Origin: JADGRA01 sp052143535
GTDB taxonomy: Bacteria; Myxococcota; Myxococcia; Myxococcales; Myxococcaceae
Reading direction: 5' to 3'
Length of the DNA: 64,000 nt
Assembly: GCA_052143535.1 (NCBI GenBank)
Contig: JBKQSS010000053.1
Span: 1-64,000, forward strand
Below the pieces are notes generated by a model that was given only the letters and a program-made list of their open reading frames with translations, was not told where the DNA came from and made no database searches. A program made the translations under genes and the position numbers. Below are positions 35,301 to 44,985 of this stretch, piece by piece (within the stretch, counting starts at the first letter, position 1; every line of letters begins with the position of its first letter).

Positions 35301-38300
35301 TCCCATCCACGCAGGCGTCGGCGTTGGCGGCGTTTTGGTAGGTGTCCTCCCAGATGGCAGCGGAGCGGAAGAGGATGCGCACCTTGGCTCGGTAGTCCTC
35401 GGTGAGCTCGAGCTGTCTCTCATAGACGGCCAGCAAGTCCGCTGGCCGAGTGAGCCGGGTGTAGAGGCGCTCGAGGGAGTCCACCGCCTCGCGATTCTGG
35501 GGGTCGAGCTCCAGGGCCTGGCGGTAGGCATCGACCGCGGCCTCTTCGTCGCCGAGGTCGCGCTCCTGGACTTGTGCCACCTCCACCTGAATGCGCGCTC
35601 GCTCCTCGAGGGACGGCGCCAAGTCGCGGGCCCGGGACAAGGTGGCAGCCAAGTCCCCCCACATGTGTTGGTCGCGGTAAAGCTTGGCGAGCTCGGCCAG
35701 TGTCTCGGTGTCCGGCTCGAGGTCGAGCGCCCGGGTGAGAGCGCTCGCCCCTTCGTCGACGTTGTTTAACCGCTCGACATAGGTGCGCGAAATCTCGCGC
35801 AGAATTTGTTTCCTCGCCTCGATGGAGGGCGCGGCCTCCAGCTTCTGCTCCAGGGCGACGATGTATTCCCGGTCCCGGCCGCGGCGGGCGAAGGTGCTCG
35901 CCAGTGCGTCCAGTGCCGAGGCGTTGGTGGGGTCAAACTCGAGAATTTTGCGCAGCGCGGCCTCGGCGGCGCCAGCGTCGTCGAGGTTCTTGTCCTGGAC
36001 GCGTGCCAGGACGAGGTAGAGCCGGGTGACCAGCGGTCCGCGCGGCAACTCGTCCGCCACCTGCTCGTAGACTGCCGCCAGCTCCTCGTAGGAGCCGGTC
36101 TCCTCGGCCAGCCGCTCGACATCCTCCCGGAGCGCGTCGTCGGAGGGGTCGAGCTGCAGCGCCCGGCAGAGGGCCAAGAAGGCTCCGTCCTTCTGTCCCA
36201 GCTTCTGCTCGCGCACCCGGCCGAGGTCGCGCAGTGCGCGCGTCTTCTCCTCCTCGGTTACCAGGTTGGGCAGGTAGCGGTCCACCAGCTCGGCGTGGGC
36301 TCGCCAGTCGTTCACCTCGGCGTAGAGCGCGAGCAGCCGCTCGTAGGCGGTGCGGTTGGCCGGGTCGACGTCCAACAGCCGCTCCAGCACCGGGGCGGCG
36401 GATTCTGGTTTACCGCCCGGGCCAGTCCAGAGGTCCGCCATCTCGAAGAGGGTGGACACCACCTGGTCTCGCTCTTCGAGGCGCTGGTACACCTCGGCCT
36501 TGAGCTCGAGCGCGCGCACCGCGTCGCCGAAGGCGCGCAGCGTGACGAACACCTGCCTCACCCGGTCCAGCTCGGGAATGGTGTGTGGCTCGATTTCCAG
36601 CGCTCGGCGGGCGGCGTCGAGCGCCTCTTCCCGGCGCTGCATCTCCGCCAGCACTTCCGCCATTCGCAAGCGGATGGACTTCACTCCGGCCGCGTCGTCC
36701 TGGAGGGGAATGAGGCGGCGCAGCACCAACACCAAGTCGTCGCGACGACCGAGTTCGGCCAGCACGTCGCGCAGCGTCTCCAGGGCTCCGCGGTGTCGCG
36801 CGTCCCGCTCCAGGGCCGAGCGGAGCGGGGCCACCGCCTCCTCCGGGCGACCAAGCTTGCGGTAGAGCAGCGTGCCGAGCCGCTCGTCGATGCGCACTTG
36901 CTCGAGGGGCTCGGTCACCTGCGAGCGGCGGCCGGCCAACAGCACGCGGAGGTCCTCCCAGCGTTCGGCCTTCTCGAGCGCTTGCTCCAGGGCCGTAAAG
37001 GCCTGGTCGGACCGCGGGTTTCGGGCATGCAGCTCGCTGTACAGCTCGATGGAGGCCTCGAGGTCCGCCAGGCCCTCCGCCGATACCTTCACCATTTTCG
37101 CCAGAATGCGCTCGCGCTCGGCTCCGCTGGCCCCATCGCGTTGGACGCGCAAAGCGCCGAAGAGGCGGTCCTGGCGTCCGGAGGCCTCGTAGAGCGGCTC
37201 AAGTTGTCGGGCGGCGATGACGTTTTTCGGGTCCAGCGCCAGCACCCGCTCGGCGGCGTCAATGGCGCGGGGGGGGTCTTCCAAGTCCACCTGCGCGACC
37301 TGCGCCAGGCGCAACAGCAGCTGCATCTTTTCGGCGGGCTCCCCCGTCCGCTTCTCCAGCTCATCGAGCGCACCGGCCAGGCGGTCCGGCCGCGACACGC
37401 TGGAGTACAGGCGCACCAGGGCTTGCAGCGCGGGCACCGCCAGCGAGGGGTCCAGGGTGCGAGCGCGCTCGTAGCTCTCGATGGCTTTGGCCGGGTCCTT
37501 GAGCCGTTGCTCGAAGAGCTCCCCCAGGCGGAAGGAAACCTGGGCCGCATCGGCGCCCTCGGCAATGCGAGGCAGCGACTCCTCGTAGAGCGCGGCCAAC
37601 TCCTCGTGGGAATGGGCGACGTCGGCCAGCTTGTCCAGCCGCTCGCGAAGCGGGACGTCGTTGGGGTCCTCCTTGAAGGCCCGCCACAGGGCGAGGAAGG
37701 CCGGCTCCATTTCCCGGGCCGACTCCCGCAGGGTGGCCAGCTCCACGAGCAGCGTCTTGCGCTCCACGGGGTCCGAAGAGACGGCCACCCGGGCCTCGAG
37801 CGCCTGCGCCAGCTTCGGGCTTCTGCCCTCGGCGCGGTAGGCGGCCAGCAGCACCTCCACCGCCACCTTGTTTTGCGGGTCCTTCTCGACCAGCTGCTCC
37901 ACCCGTGGCAGCGCCACCGCATGCCGGGGCGCGGCCGTGAGGACTTCTCGGTACAGCTCGAGTGCCCCAAACTTGTCCAACAGCCGCAGCTCGCGCACCT
38001 CGCCCAGGCGTGCCTTGAGCTCCAGCGCGGTACGGCCGTCGGCCAGCGCGGTGCGCCGCGCCAGCACGTCCGCCACCTCGGGCCAGCGCTCGGCACGGGT
38101 GCACAGCGCGTCCATGCGCTCGAGCGCCTCCGGGTCATCCGGCTTGAGCTCGAGCAGACGCCGCAGGGTGGCCAGTGCCCCGACCGGGTCCTGCAGTGTC
38201 TGGTCCTGAAGGCTGGCCATGCGCAACAGGAGGGCCGTCTTGGCCGAGGCGTCCTCGGCCACGGCCAGCTGCCGGCGCAGCACCTCCAGCACCTCGGCTG

Positions 38301-41300
38301 GCCGGCCGGCCTGGCCGTGGAGGGCCTCCAGGGCGCCGAGCGCCTCGGCGTCGCCCGGCACCGCCTCGAGCAGTCGCTCCCAGGCGTGGACAGCCTCCTC
38401 GGTGCGTTTCAGGGACTGCTGGGCGCGGGCCAGGGCCCGCGTCATGCCGGCGCGGGCGGCATCGCTCGAGGCCCGCGGCAGCACCTCTTCCAAGAGTGAC
38501 GCCAGCTCCTCGTGCGCCGGAGCGCGCTCGGCCAGCCCCACGGCCAGCGCCAGCGAGGGTTCCTCGTCGGGAAGCTCCCGCAGCGCACGGGCCGCAGCGA
38601 CGAAGGCCAGTTCCGGGTTTTGCATCGGCCCGGCGTAGAGTTTTCCCACCTTGCGCAAAAGCGCCGCGCGGTCCTCCGCTTTGGGCTCGGTGGCGGCGCG
38701 CGCCTCCAGCACCTGCACCAGCCGCAGGTGGTCTCCGCCGGCGGTAAAAATGGGCTCCAGGGCCTCGGCGGCCTCGCCTCGCAGCGGACTCTGGGAGCGG
38801 GCCATCTCCTCCAGTGCCCCGATGGCACCGGCGTGCCCCTGCCGGCGTCGCAGGACGTCCTCGAACATGGCCAACGCGCCGCGCGGGTCATCGAGGCGTG
38901 CCAGGCGCAGACGGCCGAGGCGCACCATCAAGTCAAACATCTCCTCGGGGCGCTGGTTGGTTTCGGCCAGCTGGATTTCCCGGACGATGAGAGAGGCCAG
39001 CTCCGGCCAGCGCTCGCTCTCAGTCAGCACCTTGCCCAGGGCGCGGATGGCGCCCGCGTCGTCGGCCTTCCGGGCGAGAATCTCGCCGTAGGCCTGCGCC
39101 GCGAGCTGCCGGTCGGCGAGCGACTCCTCGGCCAGTGCCCCCAGCTCGGCGAGCAGCTCCATCTGCCTGGCGGGCGAGGGGTCAGCCATCACCTGGCGCT
39201 TCATGACGGCGGCCAGCGCGTGCCAGTCGCTCTGCTTCTGGAGTAACCGGGCCAGCGCCGCCAGGACGTCCAGGTTTTTCGGCTCGCGCCGGGCGAGCTC
39301 CTCGTAAGCCTTCACCGCCAGCTCGGGGCGCTCCAGTCTCTCGGAATAGAGGTAAGCCAGCCGTCGCCACAGCTCGGTGGAGGTGGCGTTGGTGACGCCT
39401 CGCTCGAGCTGGTCTTCGTAGGCGGCGGCCAGCTCCTCGAAGCCGCCGCATTCAGCGGCCAGTCGCTCCAGCTGCTCTCGCGAGGCGGCATTCTCCGGCG
39501 CCTCGGCGAAAATTCTGGCACGTGCCGCGAAGGCCAGCTCCTTCTGGCCGAGTGCCTCGCGCAGCGTCGCCACCTCCTCGAGCAGCGCCAGGCGCTGCGC
39601 GGTGTTGGCCACCGGGATGCGGATTTCCAGGACGTCCACCAGGTGCCGGCCGTCGTTGAGGCTCCGGTAAACGCTCTCCAGGACGCGGCCCGCCTCCTGT
39701 CGGACGGCGTCGCTGGCCAATAGCCGCTCGAGACCGGCAACGGCGTTGGGGTCGCTGGGTGCGCCGTCGAGAAGCTGAGCGTAGCCGGCCACGGCCGGCG
39801 CCAAGTCTCCCTGCTTCTCGAGCAGCTGGGCGCGCCGCAAGAGGTAGCCGCGGCGGACTTCGCCCGAAGTCGCTTGCACCAGCTGAGCGAGGATGTCGCC
39901 TTGCGCGTCAAAGTCCTTGGCCTTGCCGTACAGGCGGTCCAGCGCCTCGAGCCCGTCGACGCCGCGGTCGAGGGCCAACGCTTCCTTGAAGGCGTCGATG
40001 GCGCGGCCCTCGTCCCCGGCAGACTCCAAGGAGGCGCCGGCCCGCATTAAGAGCGCCCGGCGTTCCGCCGGGGCCCCGGCCAGCTGCGCCTTCTTGAGAG
40101 TAATTTCGGCCAGCTCCTTGGCGTTGCGGCTCTGCTCGTACAACCGGCCCAGCGCGTCGAGCGCCTGGCGGTCCTGGGGCGCCGCTGCCAAGAGGGCCTG
40201 CCAGTCGCGAATGGCCTGGTCGGACAGGCCGAGGTGCTCGCGCAGCTCGGCGGCCCGGCGCAGGACGTCCACGCCCTCAGGCTCGTTCAGCTTCGCGGCC
40301 AGCTGCTCGTACACCTGGGCCAGCGCCTCGTAGGAGCCGCTGGTGCGCGCCAGGCGCTCCAAGTCGGCGCGTGCCGCGGGCCGGTCGACATCATTGCGAA
40401 AGGCGGCGGCGGCCGCTTCGAAGGCGCGGTCCGGAGCCGCGAGGTCCCGCTCTAGAATGCCGCGCAGCTCCTTGGCCAGACGCACCTTCTCGTCGGTCAG
40501 CGCATCGGCCATGCGCGCCTCGCGGATGGCGACGCGGCGCGCGTGGTCCCCGGTGCGCGAGAGCACCGGGTCGAGAATCTCAAGCGCGGTGGCGCTCTCG
40601 GCGTCGTGGGAGCGGGCCCAGGCCTCGAGCAGGTCGCGGCTCGGCTGATGGCCCGGGTCCTCCACCAGGACGGCCTCGAGCAGCTGCAAGGCACCCGCCG
40701 TGTCGCGCAGCTTCTCGCGGCGCAGCTGCGCCAGGCGGAAGGTGGCCTCGCGGCCCTGCGGGCTTTGCCCTTCCTGGGCGCGCCGCAACTCCAAGGCGAA
40801 GGCCAACCCCTCGTCCTTGCCGAGCTCGATGTAGAGGCGGTCCAGCGCCGTAACCGCCTCGCGATTGAGCGGGTCCGCCTCGGCCACCCGGCGCCAGAAG
40901 ATGGAGGCCGTCTCGCGGTCGGAAAGCTTGCCCTCGTGCAAGAGCGCCGCCTCTCGCCACAGCGCCACGCGCTCGGCCGGCTCCTTCACCACCTGCGCCA
41001 GCGTGTCGAGCACTTTGGCCAGGCCGGACCACTGCGCACCGGCACGGTGCAAGCGCTGCAGCGCCCGGAGCGCGTCGACGTTGGTCGGCTCGATGGCCAA
41101 CAGCGCCTCGAGGTGCGACACCGCACCGGCGCGGTCGTCGAGCTTCTTTTCCTGGACGTCCGCCAGCTCGCGCAGAAGCGCCGCGCGGACGGGCCCAGCA
41201 TCCGCCTGCCCCACCAGCTCCCTCAGCACGCTGGCGAAGGCGTCCATCGCGTCGGCGTCCTCGGCGGCGCGGCGGGCCGCCGAGCGGAGGCCAGAGTCAG

Positions 41301-42909
41301 CTGGAGAAAGACGCAGCGCGCGGGACAGCGCGGCGAAGGCGAGCTCCGGCTGACGCAGGTGGTGCAGGTGCACGTGGGCCGCTTGCTGCAGGGCAAGGAC
41401 GCGCTCGGTGGGGTCCTTCGTCAAGTCGGCGACGACTTCCAGCACCCCCACCAGCTTCCGGTGCTCCTTGACGGCCTCATAGGCAGGCACGAGGGCGCGT
41501 GCCGCCTCCTCCCGGCGGGCGGGCTCCTCCAGAAGGCCCTCGAGCGCAGCCAGCGCCTCGGCGTCGGTGGGCTTCTTATGGAGGATGGTTGCGTACCTCT
41601 TGACAGCATCGGCACCGCTGGCCAAACGCACCTCCAGGTTTCCTGCGGGCGGCGCCGCCTCGGGCTGCACCTCTAGGGCGCCCGGGGACGGCGGGGAGGA
41701 TGGTAGCAGATGCCACCCTTCTCCTCCGTTATCCGGTGGCGCCAGCGAAAAAGGAACGGGGGTAGGGGGCCCCGGGCGGGACGTCCAGACGGGGGCCACC
41801 GGCCCCGGTGCGCCGTCGAGGGAGGCGCCAGCCGGAGGCAACAGCTGGAGGGAGCCGGAGCGCCCCACGCTGGAGACGGAGGCGCCCGCCGGGGGGGAGG
41901 TGCGCTCGGAACTCACCAGGTTGCGGCTCCAGGCCCTGAGGCCCTCGGCCTCCCGGGAGCGGCCGCTGCCCTCGAGGCGCTCGGCCAGCGAGGCGTAGGC
42001 GGCCAGTGCCTCGGCCTTTCCGCCGTTCTCCAGCAAGAGCTCGGCCGCCAAGCTCACGGCGTCGGCTCTTCCCGGGTCCGCGGCGGTGGCGGCGCGAAAG
42101 TCCGCCAGGGCTCCTGGAGCGTCTCGCAGCCGGCTCAGCCGCAGCGTTCCGGCACGCACGTACAGCTCGGCCTGAGCCAACGGTTCGACCGAGTCTCTGG
42201 CCATGTGCTCCAGCACCTGCGCGAAAGCTGCCCAGTCCTCGGTGCGCTCGGCCACACGCTCGAGGAAGCGAACCGCCCCGGGCATGGCCGGCCAAAGGAC
42301 AAAGCAGCGGTCCAGGGCCTCCTTGACGCGGGCTGCGCCGCCTGGGTCATACCAGGAGAAGAGGCGGGCGACGGCCAGAGACAGCTCGGCGGCGTGCGCC
42401 GGCTCTTTCTCTTGTAGCGAGGCCGCCCACAACGCCGTCGCGCGCTCGCGCCAGCCAGCGTCGAGCGCGGCCAGCGCCGCCTCGACGGCGCGGGTGCGCT
42501 CGGTGTCCTTGCTGAGCTGCTCCGCCCAGTGCAAGGCCGCGCGGGCCAGCTGGTGCTCGGTGGGGTCGTCCACCAGCACCTCGGCCAGGGCCAGGTAGGC
42601 CTCCGCCAGCCCCTCGCCCTTGCGCTGCTCGCGCTCGCCTTCCAGCGAGGCAAAGACGGCATGGAAGCGTCGCTCGGTGAAGAGCTCCCAGCGCAGCTGC
42701 TGCCTCAGCGCAGCGTCCTCTGGGTCCGCGCGGCTGGCCTGCTGAAAGCAGAGAATGGCGCGGTCGCGCCGCCCCAGCTTCCCGCCGTACACCTCGGCCG
42801 CCTCGAGGAAGAAGGCGGCGGCAGCGGAGCCGCGCGTCCGGACGGCGCGCTGCAGCAGCGCTTCGGCCTCCTCCTCGAAGGAACGCTGAGCGCGGGGGGT
42901 GGGCTCCAT
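32344..42909 (-). CDS. gltI: Giant TPR gliding protein GltI (AgnA-like)
   Basis: A 3521-residue protein made almost wholly of TPR-like helix pairs, for example repeated E-x-x-DAxGAI-x-ALx-x-L and LELDPQNREAVDSLERLY units. There is no signal peptide or membrane segment, so it is cytoplasmic. Residues about 331-425 are a Pro/Ser-rich linker that separates the N-terminal TPR block from the rest. The last 500 residues, from about FHPKLRTPVAEIF, are less repetitive and may be a distinct domain. The size fits AgnA/GltI of M. xanthus (over 3800 residues), the scaffold of the focal-adhesion complex. The ATG at 42909 was chosen because the 103 codons before it are low-complexity and lie in the spacer. 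It covers one sixth of this window. Confidence 0.88.
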   Translation of the reverse strand: MEPTPRAQRSFEEEAEALLQRAVRTRGSAAAAFFLEAAEVYGGKLGRRDRAILCFQQASRADPEDAALRQQLRWELFTERRFHAVFASLEGEREQRKGEGLAEAYLALAEVLVDDPTEHQLARAALHWAEQLSKDTERTRAVEAALAALDAGWRERATALWAASLQEKEPAHAAELSLAVARLFSWYDPGGAARVKEALDRCFVLWPAMPGAVRFLERVAERTEDWAAFAQVLEHMARDSVEPLAQAELYVRAGTLRLSRLRDAPGALADFRAATAADPGRADAVSLAAELLLENGGKAEALAAYASLAERLEGSGRSREAEGLRAWSRNLVSSERTSPPAGASVSSVGRSGSLQLLPPAGASLDGAPGPVAPVWTSRPGPPTPVPFSLAPPDNGGEGWHLLPSSPPSPGALEVQPEAAPPAGNLEVRLASGADAVKRYATILHKKPTDAEALAALEGLLEEPARREEAARALVPAYEAVKEHRKLVGVLEVVADLTKDPTERVLALQQAAHVHLHHLRQPELAFAALSRALRLSPADSGLRSAARRAAEDADAMDAFASVLRELVGQADAGPVRAALLRELADVQEKKLDDRAGAVSHLEALLAIEPTNVDALRALQRLHRAGAQWSGLAKVLDTLAQVVKEPAERVALWREAALLHEGKLSDRETASIFWRRVAEADPLNREAVTALDRLYIELGKDEGLAFALELRRAQEGQSPQGREATFRLAQLRREKLRDTAGALQLLEAVLVEDPGHQPSRDLLEAWARSHDAESATALEILDPVLSRTGDHARRVAIREARMADALTDEKVRLAKELRGILERDLAAPDRAFEAAAAAFRNDVDRPAARADLERLARTSGSYEALAQVYEQLAAKLNEPEGVDVLRRAAELREHLGLSDQAIRDWQALLAAAPQDRQALDALGRLYEQSRNAKELAEITLKKAQLAGAPAERRALLMRAGASLESAGDEGRAIDAFKEALALDRGVDGLEALDRLYGKAKDFDAQGDILAQLVQATSGEVRRGYLLRRAQLLEKQGDLAPAVAGYAQLLDGAPSDPNAVAGLERLLASDAVRQEAGRVLESVYRSLNDGRHLVDVLEIRIPVANTAQRLALLEEVATLREALGQKELAFAARARIFAEAPENAASREQLERLAAECGGFEELAAAYEDQLERGVTNATSTELWRRLAYLYSERLERPELAVKAYEELARREPKNLDVLAALARLLQKQSDWHALAAVMKRQVMADPSPARQMELLAELGALAEESLADRQLAAQAYGEILARKADDAGAIRALGKVLTESERWPELASLIVREIQLAETNQRPEEMFDLMVRLGRLRLARLDDPRGALAMFEDVLRRRQGHAGAIGALEEMARSQSPLRGEAAEALEPIFTAGGDHLRLVQVLEARAATEPKAEDRAALLRKVGKLYAGPMQNPELAFVAAARALRELPDEEPSLALAVGLAERAPAHEELASLLEEVLPRASSDAARAGMTRALARAQQSLKRTEEAVHAWERLLEAVPGDAEALGALEALHGQAGRPAEVLEVLRRQLAVAEDASAKTALLLRMASLQDQTLQDPVGALATLRRLLELKPDDPEALERMDALCTRAERWPEVADVLARRTALADGRTALELKARLGEVRELRLLDKFGALELYREVLTAAPRHAVALPRVEQLVEKDPQNKVAVEVLLAAYRAEGRSPKLAQALEARVAVSSDPVERKTLLVELATLRESAREMEPAFLALWRAFKEDPNDVPLRERLDKLADVAHSHEELAALYEESLPRIAEGADAAQVSFRLGELFEQRLKDPAKAIESYERARTLDPSLAVPALQALVRLYSSVSRPDRLAGALDELEKRTGEPAEKMQLLLRLAQVAQVDLEDPPRAIDAAERVLALDPKNVIAARQLEPLYEASGRQDRLFGALRVQRDGASGAERERILAKMVKVSAEGLADLEASIELYSELHARNPRSDQAFTALEQALEKAERWEDLRVLLAGRRSQVTEPLEQVRIDERLGTLLYRKLGRPEEAVAPLRSALERDARHRGALETLRDVLAELGRRDDLVLVLRRLIPLQDDAAGVKSIRLRMAEVLAEMQRREEALDAARRALEIEPHTIPELDRVRQVFVTLRAFGDAVRALELKAEVYQRLEERDQVVSTLFEMADLWTGPGGKPESAAPVLERLLDVDPANRTAYERLLALYAEVNDWRAHAELVDRYLPNLVTEEEKTRALRDLGRVREQKLGQKDGAFLALCRALQLDPSDDALREDVERLAEETGSYEELAAVYEQVADELPRGPLVTRLYLVLARVQDKNLDDAGAAEAALRKILEFDPTNASALDALASTFARRGRDREYIVALEQKLEAAPSIEARKQILREISRTYVERLNNVDEGASALTRALDLEPDTETLAELAKLYRDQHMWGDLAATLSRARDLAPSLEERARIQVEVAQVQERDLGDEEAAVDAYRQALELDPQNREAVDSLERLYTRLTRPADLLAVYERQLELTEDYRAKVRILFRSAAIWEDTYQNAANADACVDGILTLDPTNLQAIKTLERLRVAQGRWEELVAVLERHIQLATEVQEQAELYVQVGDVFRDQLRRADRAVDAYQAALQVDPTHRPAMHALGLLYERSGNWPFALEVLHQESQLLGKSPEAVELFHRMGKINEDMLQDIGTAKGWYAEALRINPDHLATLRALRGIHESEQDYDSYEQVLAAEARAAEDPAEKAQAELALARFHSERREDVAAATHWYEEATRHQPDLLDAALPLADLYIAREAWDRAEAMLEVVVRQLKARVAADPEGGADKELCRQVYRLGYVAEKLGRRDAALEHYEQAYQLDATYLPALEGYAHLLVLAQRQEQALKVLQTILIHHREDLTDLEVVEVYWQIGEVHTALNQPDRAQNHFEKALAIDPGHEPTLRALIQLADTNHQWERSAEYRQSLLQSLDGEPKADAALELGKLAREQLKDSHIAIDAYVQAHRLRPDDVDIMDALYMLYRETRQSQKAAEILERMLQTPAMQADPQRAKRVWYALGESYRDDVKDVSRAVDAFNAALELDPRFVEAFGAIEQLLSSEKQWKPLEENYARMIQRLPKTEDTHLARMVLWRTLGDLYHQVLKQPQEALMAFQVAAAGLPDDAAVQETYGDLLAKLPGSEEKAVAAYRRAVLGTENPRKVVSALAELAAKRKDYDGAWMAAQVVSGVLGDPGPPEKEILTKLGPYAKKREIPQRGLTDRLWTGQLFHPKLRTPVAEIFGLLFQHAGHLFATSLSQVGINPKRHRIDVSTAPEYQIHHFRSVAKLLGMENVELFSPFLVATRDKLAKRSAEPAPEPLVGIEICQTHPVSLKVGGRFFGELGKDGQRDTYALLGRTLAGLRPELALAQRLLPEQLDAIFQAALALAGFSWRWTAPHAVIEAERQKLEPALPDSARVALARAAQEVLRRGNTDSLKEYLEGAELTGLRCALFVAGDVEPVKRLVQGETGSAFRIAAKPKLRELMAFAVSEDLATLRAAVGTAVEVPSRK

Positions 42910-43033
42910 CGTGTGGGCGAGTAACGAGTCGGGGCGCCGAAGAGGAGCGACGGCCCCCCGGGGGCCCTCTTTTGGCCGACAGGGCCCGTCGCGGGCACGG
43001 CCAGGGAAGTCTACCGTCCGCGGATTTGGCCAA

Positions 43034-44881
43034 TCAAACCGGCGGTGTGGTGCCGCTGGCCGTTTCCGCTTCGGGTGCGTCGTCCATGTGTGCGTCTTCC
43101 GCAGGGGGCGGCGGGGGCTCGGAGGGGGGCGTGGCCTCGAGGCGCTCCGCAGCGCGGTCGTCCCCGGCGCGCCGGTAGAGGCGAATGGCCTGGTCCCGGT
43201 GTCCTGAGGCCTCGGCAAAGGCGGCGGCCTTTGCGAAGTCGCCCAGCACCTCGAGCAGAGGGTAGGCCCTGTCCTTGCGTCCGCCCTCCTCCCAGGCCTG
43301 GGCCGCTTCCGCCTTACGCCCGAGGAGGTCCAGCCAGCGCGCCTGGACGGCAGGCTTGGCCTCGGCTTTGGCCAGGGCCAGCTCGGCTTCGCCCAGCGTC
43401 CGAGCCTCCTCCTTCAGCTTCAGCTGCTCGAGGAAGCGGAAGGCCTTGGTGGCGGGCAGGGCCTTCAGCACCTCCACCGCTTCTGCCCGGCGGTTGCTTT
43501 GCACCAGCACCTGGGCGGCGCCCAGCCGGTCGCCTCGCTCCTGAAGGCGCTGGACTTCCAAAGTGCGCACCCGCTCGGCGCCGGCCAAGTCGCGGGCCCG
43601 CTCGTAGGCCTTGCGGGCCTGCCCCAGCTTTCCAGCGCGCTCCCAGGCCAGCGCCGCCTGGTCGAATTGTCGGGCCCGCTCATACAGCTTGGCGGCGTCG
43701 TCAAAGGCGTGCCCTTTGACGAGCAGCTCCATCAGTAACTCCCACGCCTCGGCTCGCTCCAGTTGGGAACGCGCCTCGGCGGCGGGCAGCGCTTGCGCCA
43801 GCCGACGCGCCGCCTCCATGTCCTTGGCGGCGAGCGCGGCGCGCAGGGCGCCCTTGGTGTCTCCCCCCGCCTCGTACAGCTTGAGGGCCTCCGCAAGGAG
43901 GCCGTGGCGCTCATAGAGGTGGGCCGCGTCGCGCGTCCGGCCGCGAGCCGCCATGGCCTCGGCCTGCGCCTTCCAGTCGCCCGGGGCCAGCGGGAGTGCG
44001 GCCGCGGCCTCGCGCGGGCCGCGGGTGGGCCGCCCGTCGCGACTTTTCCGGCCGCGCTCGGCGGGCTTTGGGGGGCCGCCCGCGGCGCGCGTGCCTTCCG
44101 GCTTGGCCGAGGGCGTCTCCGGCTGGGCCAACTCTTCGGCAGAAGGCGCTCTTCCGGCAGCGCTGAAGGCGCTCTCGGCACGTTCCGCCTCGTGCACCGC
44201 CAGCCAGGCCAGCCCCACCCGGTAGAGGACGTCGGCGTAGCGCTGCGCTGCGGTGGGCGGTGGCGTCGCCGGGGCGACTGGGGCAGCCACTTCGCTTGCC
44301 CTGGCCGCGTTGTCCGGCGCCTCGGCCGAGGCCTCAGTGGCTGGGGCCTCGGCTTGCGCCGTCTCGGCGGGTGCGGGGCTCGCCTCGGCAGCTTCCTCCT
44401 CGACTCCCGTCTCGGGTTGCCTCTCCTCGCTGGCGCCGGGCGCCGCCTCGGCCGCCTCCGCCTGCACTGCTGGCTCTGGCTGCGTCTCCTCGCTTGCGCC
44501 GGGCGGGGCCTCGGCTGCCGGCGCCGTGGCCTCGGGGCCAGGGGCTACCGGCACCGTCTCGGCCGGGGGCTTGGCCTGCCGGCTGACGCGAAGCAGCGTG
44601 GTAATAAGCCGGCCTCGGGCGTTGGCCTCCAGCTCCGCCAGGGCGCGGACGCGCAGCGTGCGCAGCTGGCGGACGACTTCATCGAGGGGCCGCAGCTGCC
44701 CCTCGAAGTCCCCCTTGCCGAGGGCCTTCTCGAGGTTGGACAGCTCGACCACGACGCGGTGCCCGCCGCCGGTGGGGGCGTGCTCGTCCCGTCGCCCCTT
44801 GCCGCCCGGACGGCCGTCGCGTCCGCGCTCAGCGCCGCCGCGCGGACCTCGTCCTGGACCTTGTGGAACCTGAGAATTCAC
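43034..44881 (-). CDS. Unnamed repeat protein in the glt cluster, 615 aa
   Basis: Cytoplasmic, no signal peptide. Residues 1-40 are Gly/Arg-rich (GPGRGPRGGAERGRDGRPGG), a pattern seen in RNA-binding or disordered tails. A helical segment (VELSNLEKALGKGDFEGQL) follows, then a long Ala/Glu/Pro linker with imperfect repeats of PGASEETQPE. The C-terminal half has TPR-like pairs such as GKLGQARKAYERARDLAGAE and ends in an acidic tail. The start GTG 44881 is preferred because the frame upstream is poor. It sits between gltH and gltI on the same strand. I cannot assign a glt letter; it may be a cluster-specific partner of GltI. Confidence 0.7.
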   Translation of the reverse strand: MNSQVPQGPGRGPRGGAERGRDGRPGGKGRRDEHAPTGGGHRVVVELSNLEKALGKGDFEGQLRPLDEVVRQLRTLRVRALAELEANARGRLITTLLRVSRQAKPPAETVPVAPGPEATAPAAEAPPGASEETQPEPAVQAEAAEAAPGASEERQPETGVEEEAAEASPAPAETAQAEAPATEASAEAPDNAARASEVAAPVAPATPPPTAAQRYADVLYRVGLAWLAVHEAERAESAFSAAGRAPSAEELAQPETPSAKPEGTRAAGGPPKPAERGRKSRDGRPTRGPREAAAALPLAPGDWKAQAEAMAARGRTRDAAHLYERHGLLAEALKLYEAGGDTKGALRAALAAKDMEAARRLAQALPAAEARSQLERAEAWELLMELLVKGHAFDDAAKLYERARQFDQAALAWERAGKLGQARKAYERARDLAGAERVRTLEVQRLQERGDRLGAAQVLVQSNRRAEAVEVLKALPATKAFRFLEQLKLKEEARTLGEAELALAKAEAKPAVQARWLDLLGRKAEAAQAWEEGGRKDRAYPLLEVLGDFAKAAAFAEASGHRDQAIRLYRRAGDDRAAERLEATPPSEPPPPPAEDAHMDDAPEAETASGTTPPV

Positions 44882-44985
44882 TTCCCTGCCCTCATTTCTC
44901 AACAGCAAAGGGGGCAGCACATAGCAGCCTCAGGCGGCGGAGGGCCAGCCTCACTTCGGACGGCGGCCTGGGCGACGCTTCTCCT

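Noticed and set aside
35806..38499. An 897-codon plus-strand open frame opposite gltI
   Set aside because: Same cause: antisense to TPR repeats. The product is rich in Gln, Leu, Gly and His in a repeated way that mirrors the gltI repeats.
42910..43218. Longer gltI start adding 103 residues
   Set aside because: That stretch is Pro/Arg low-complexity, overlaps the end of the previous gene and has no ribosome-binding support; the ATG at 42909 starts natural helical sequence.
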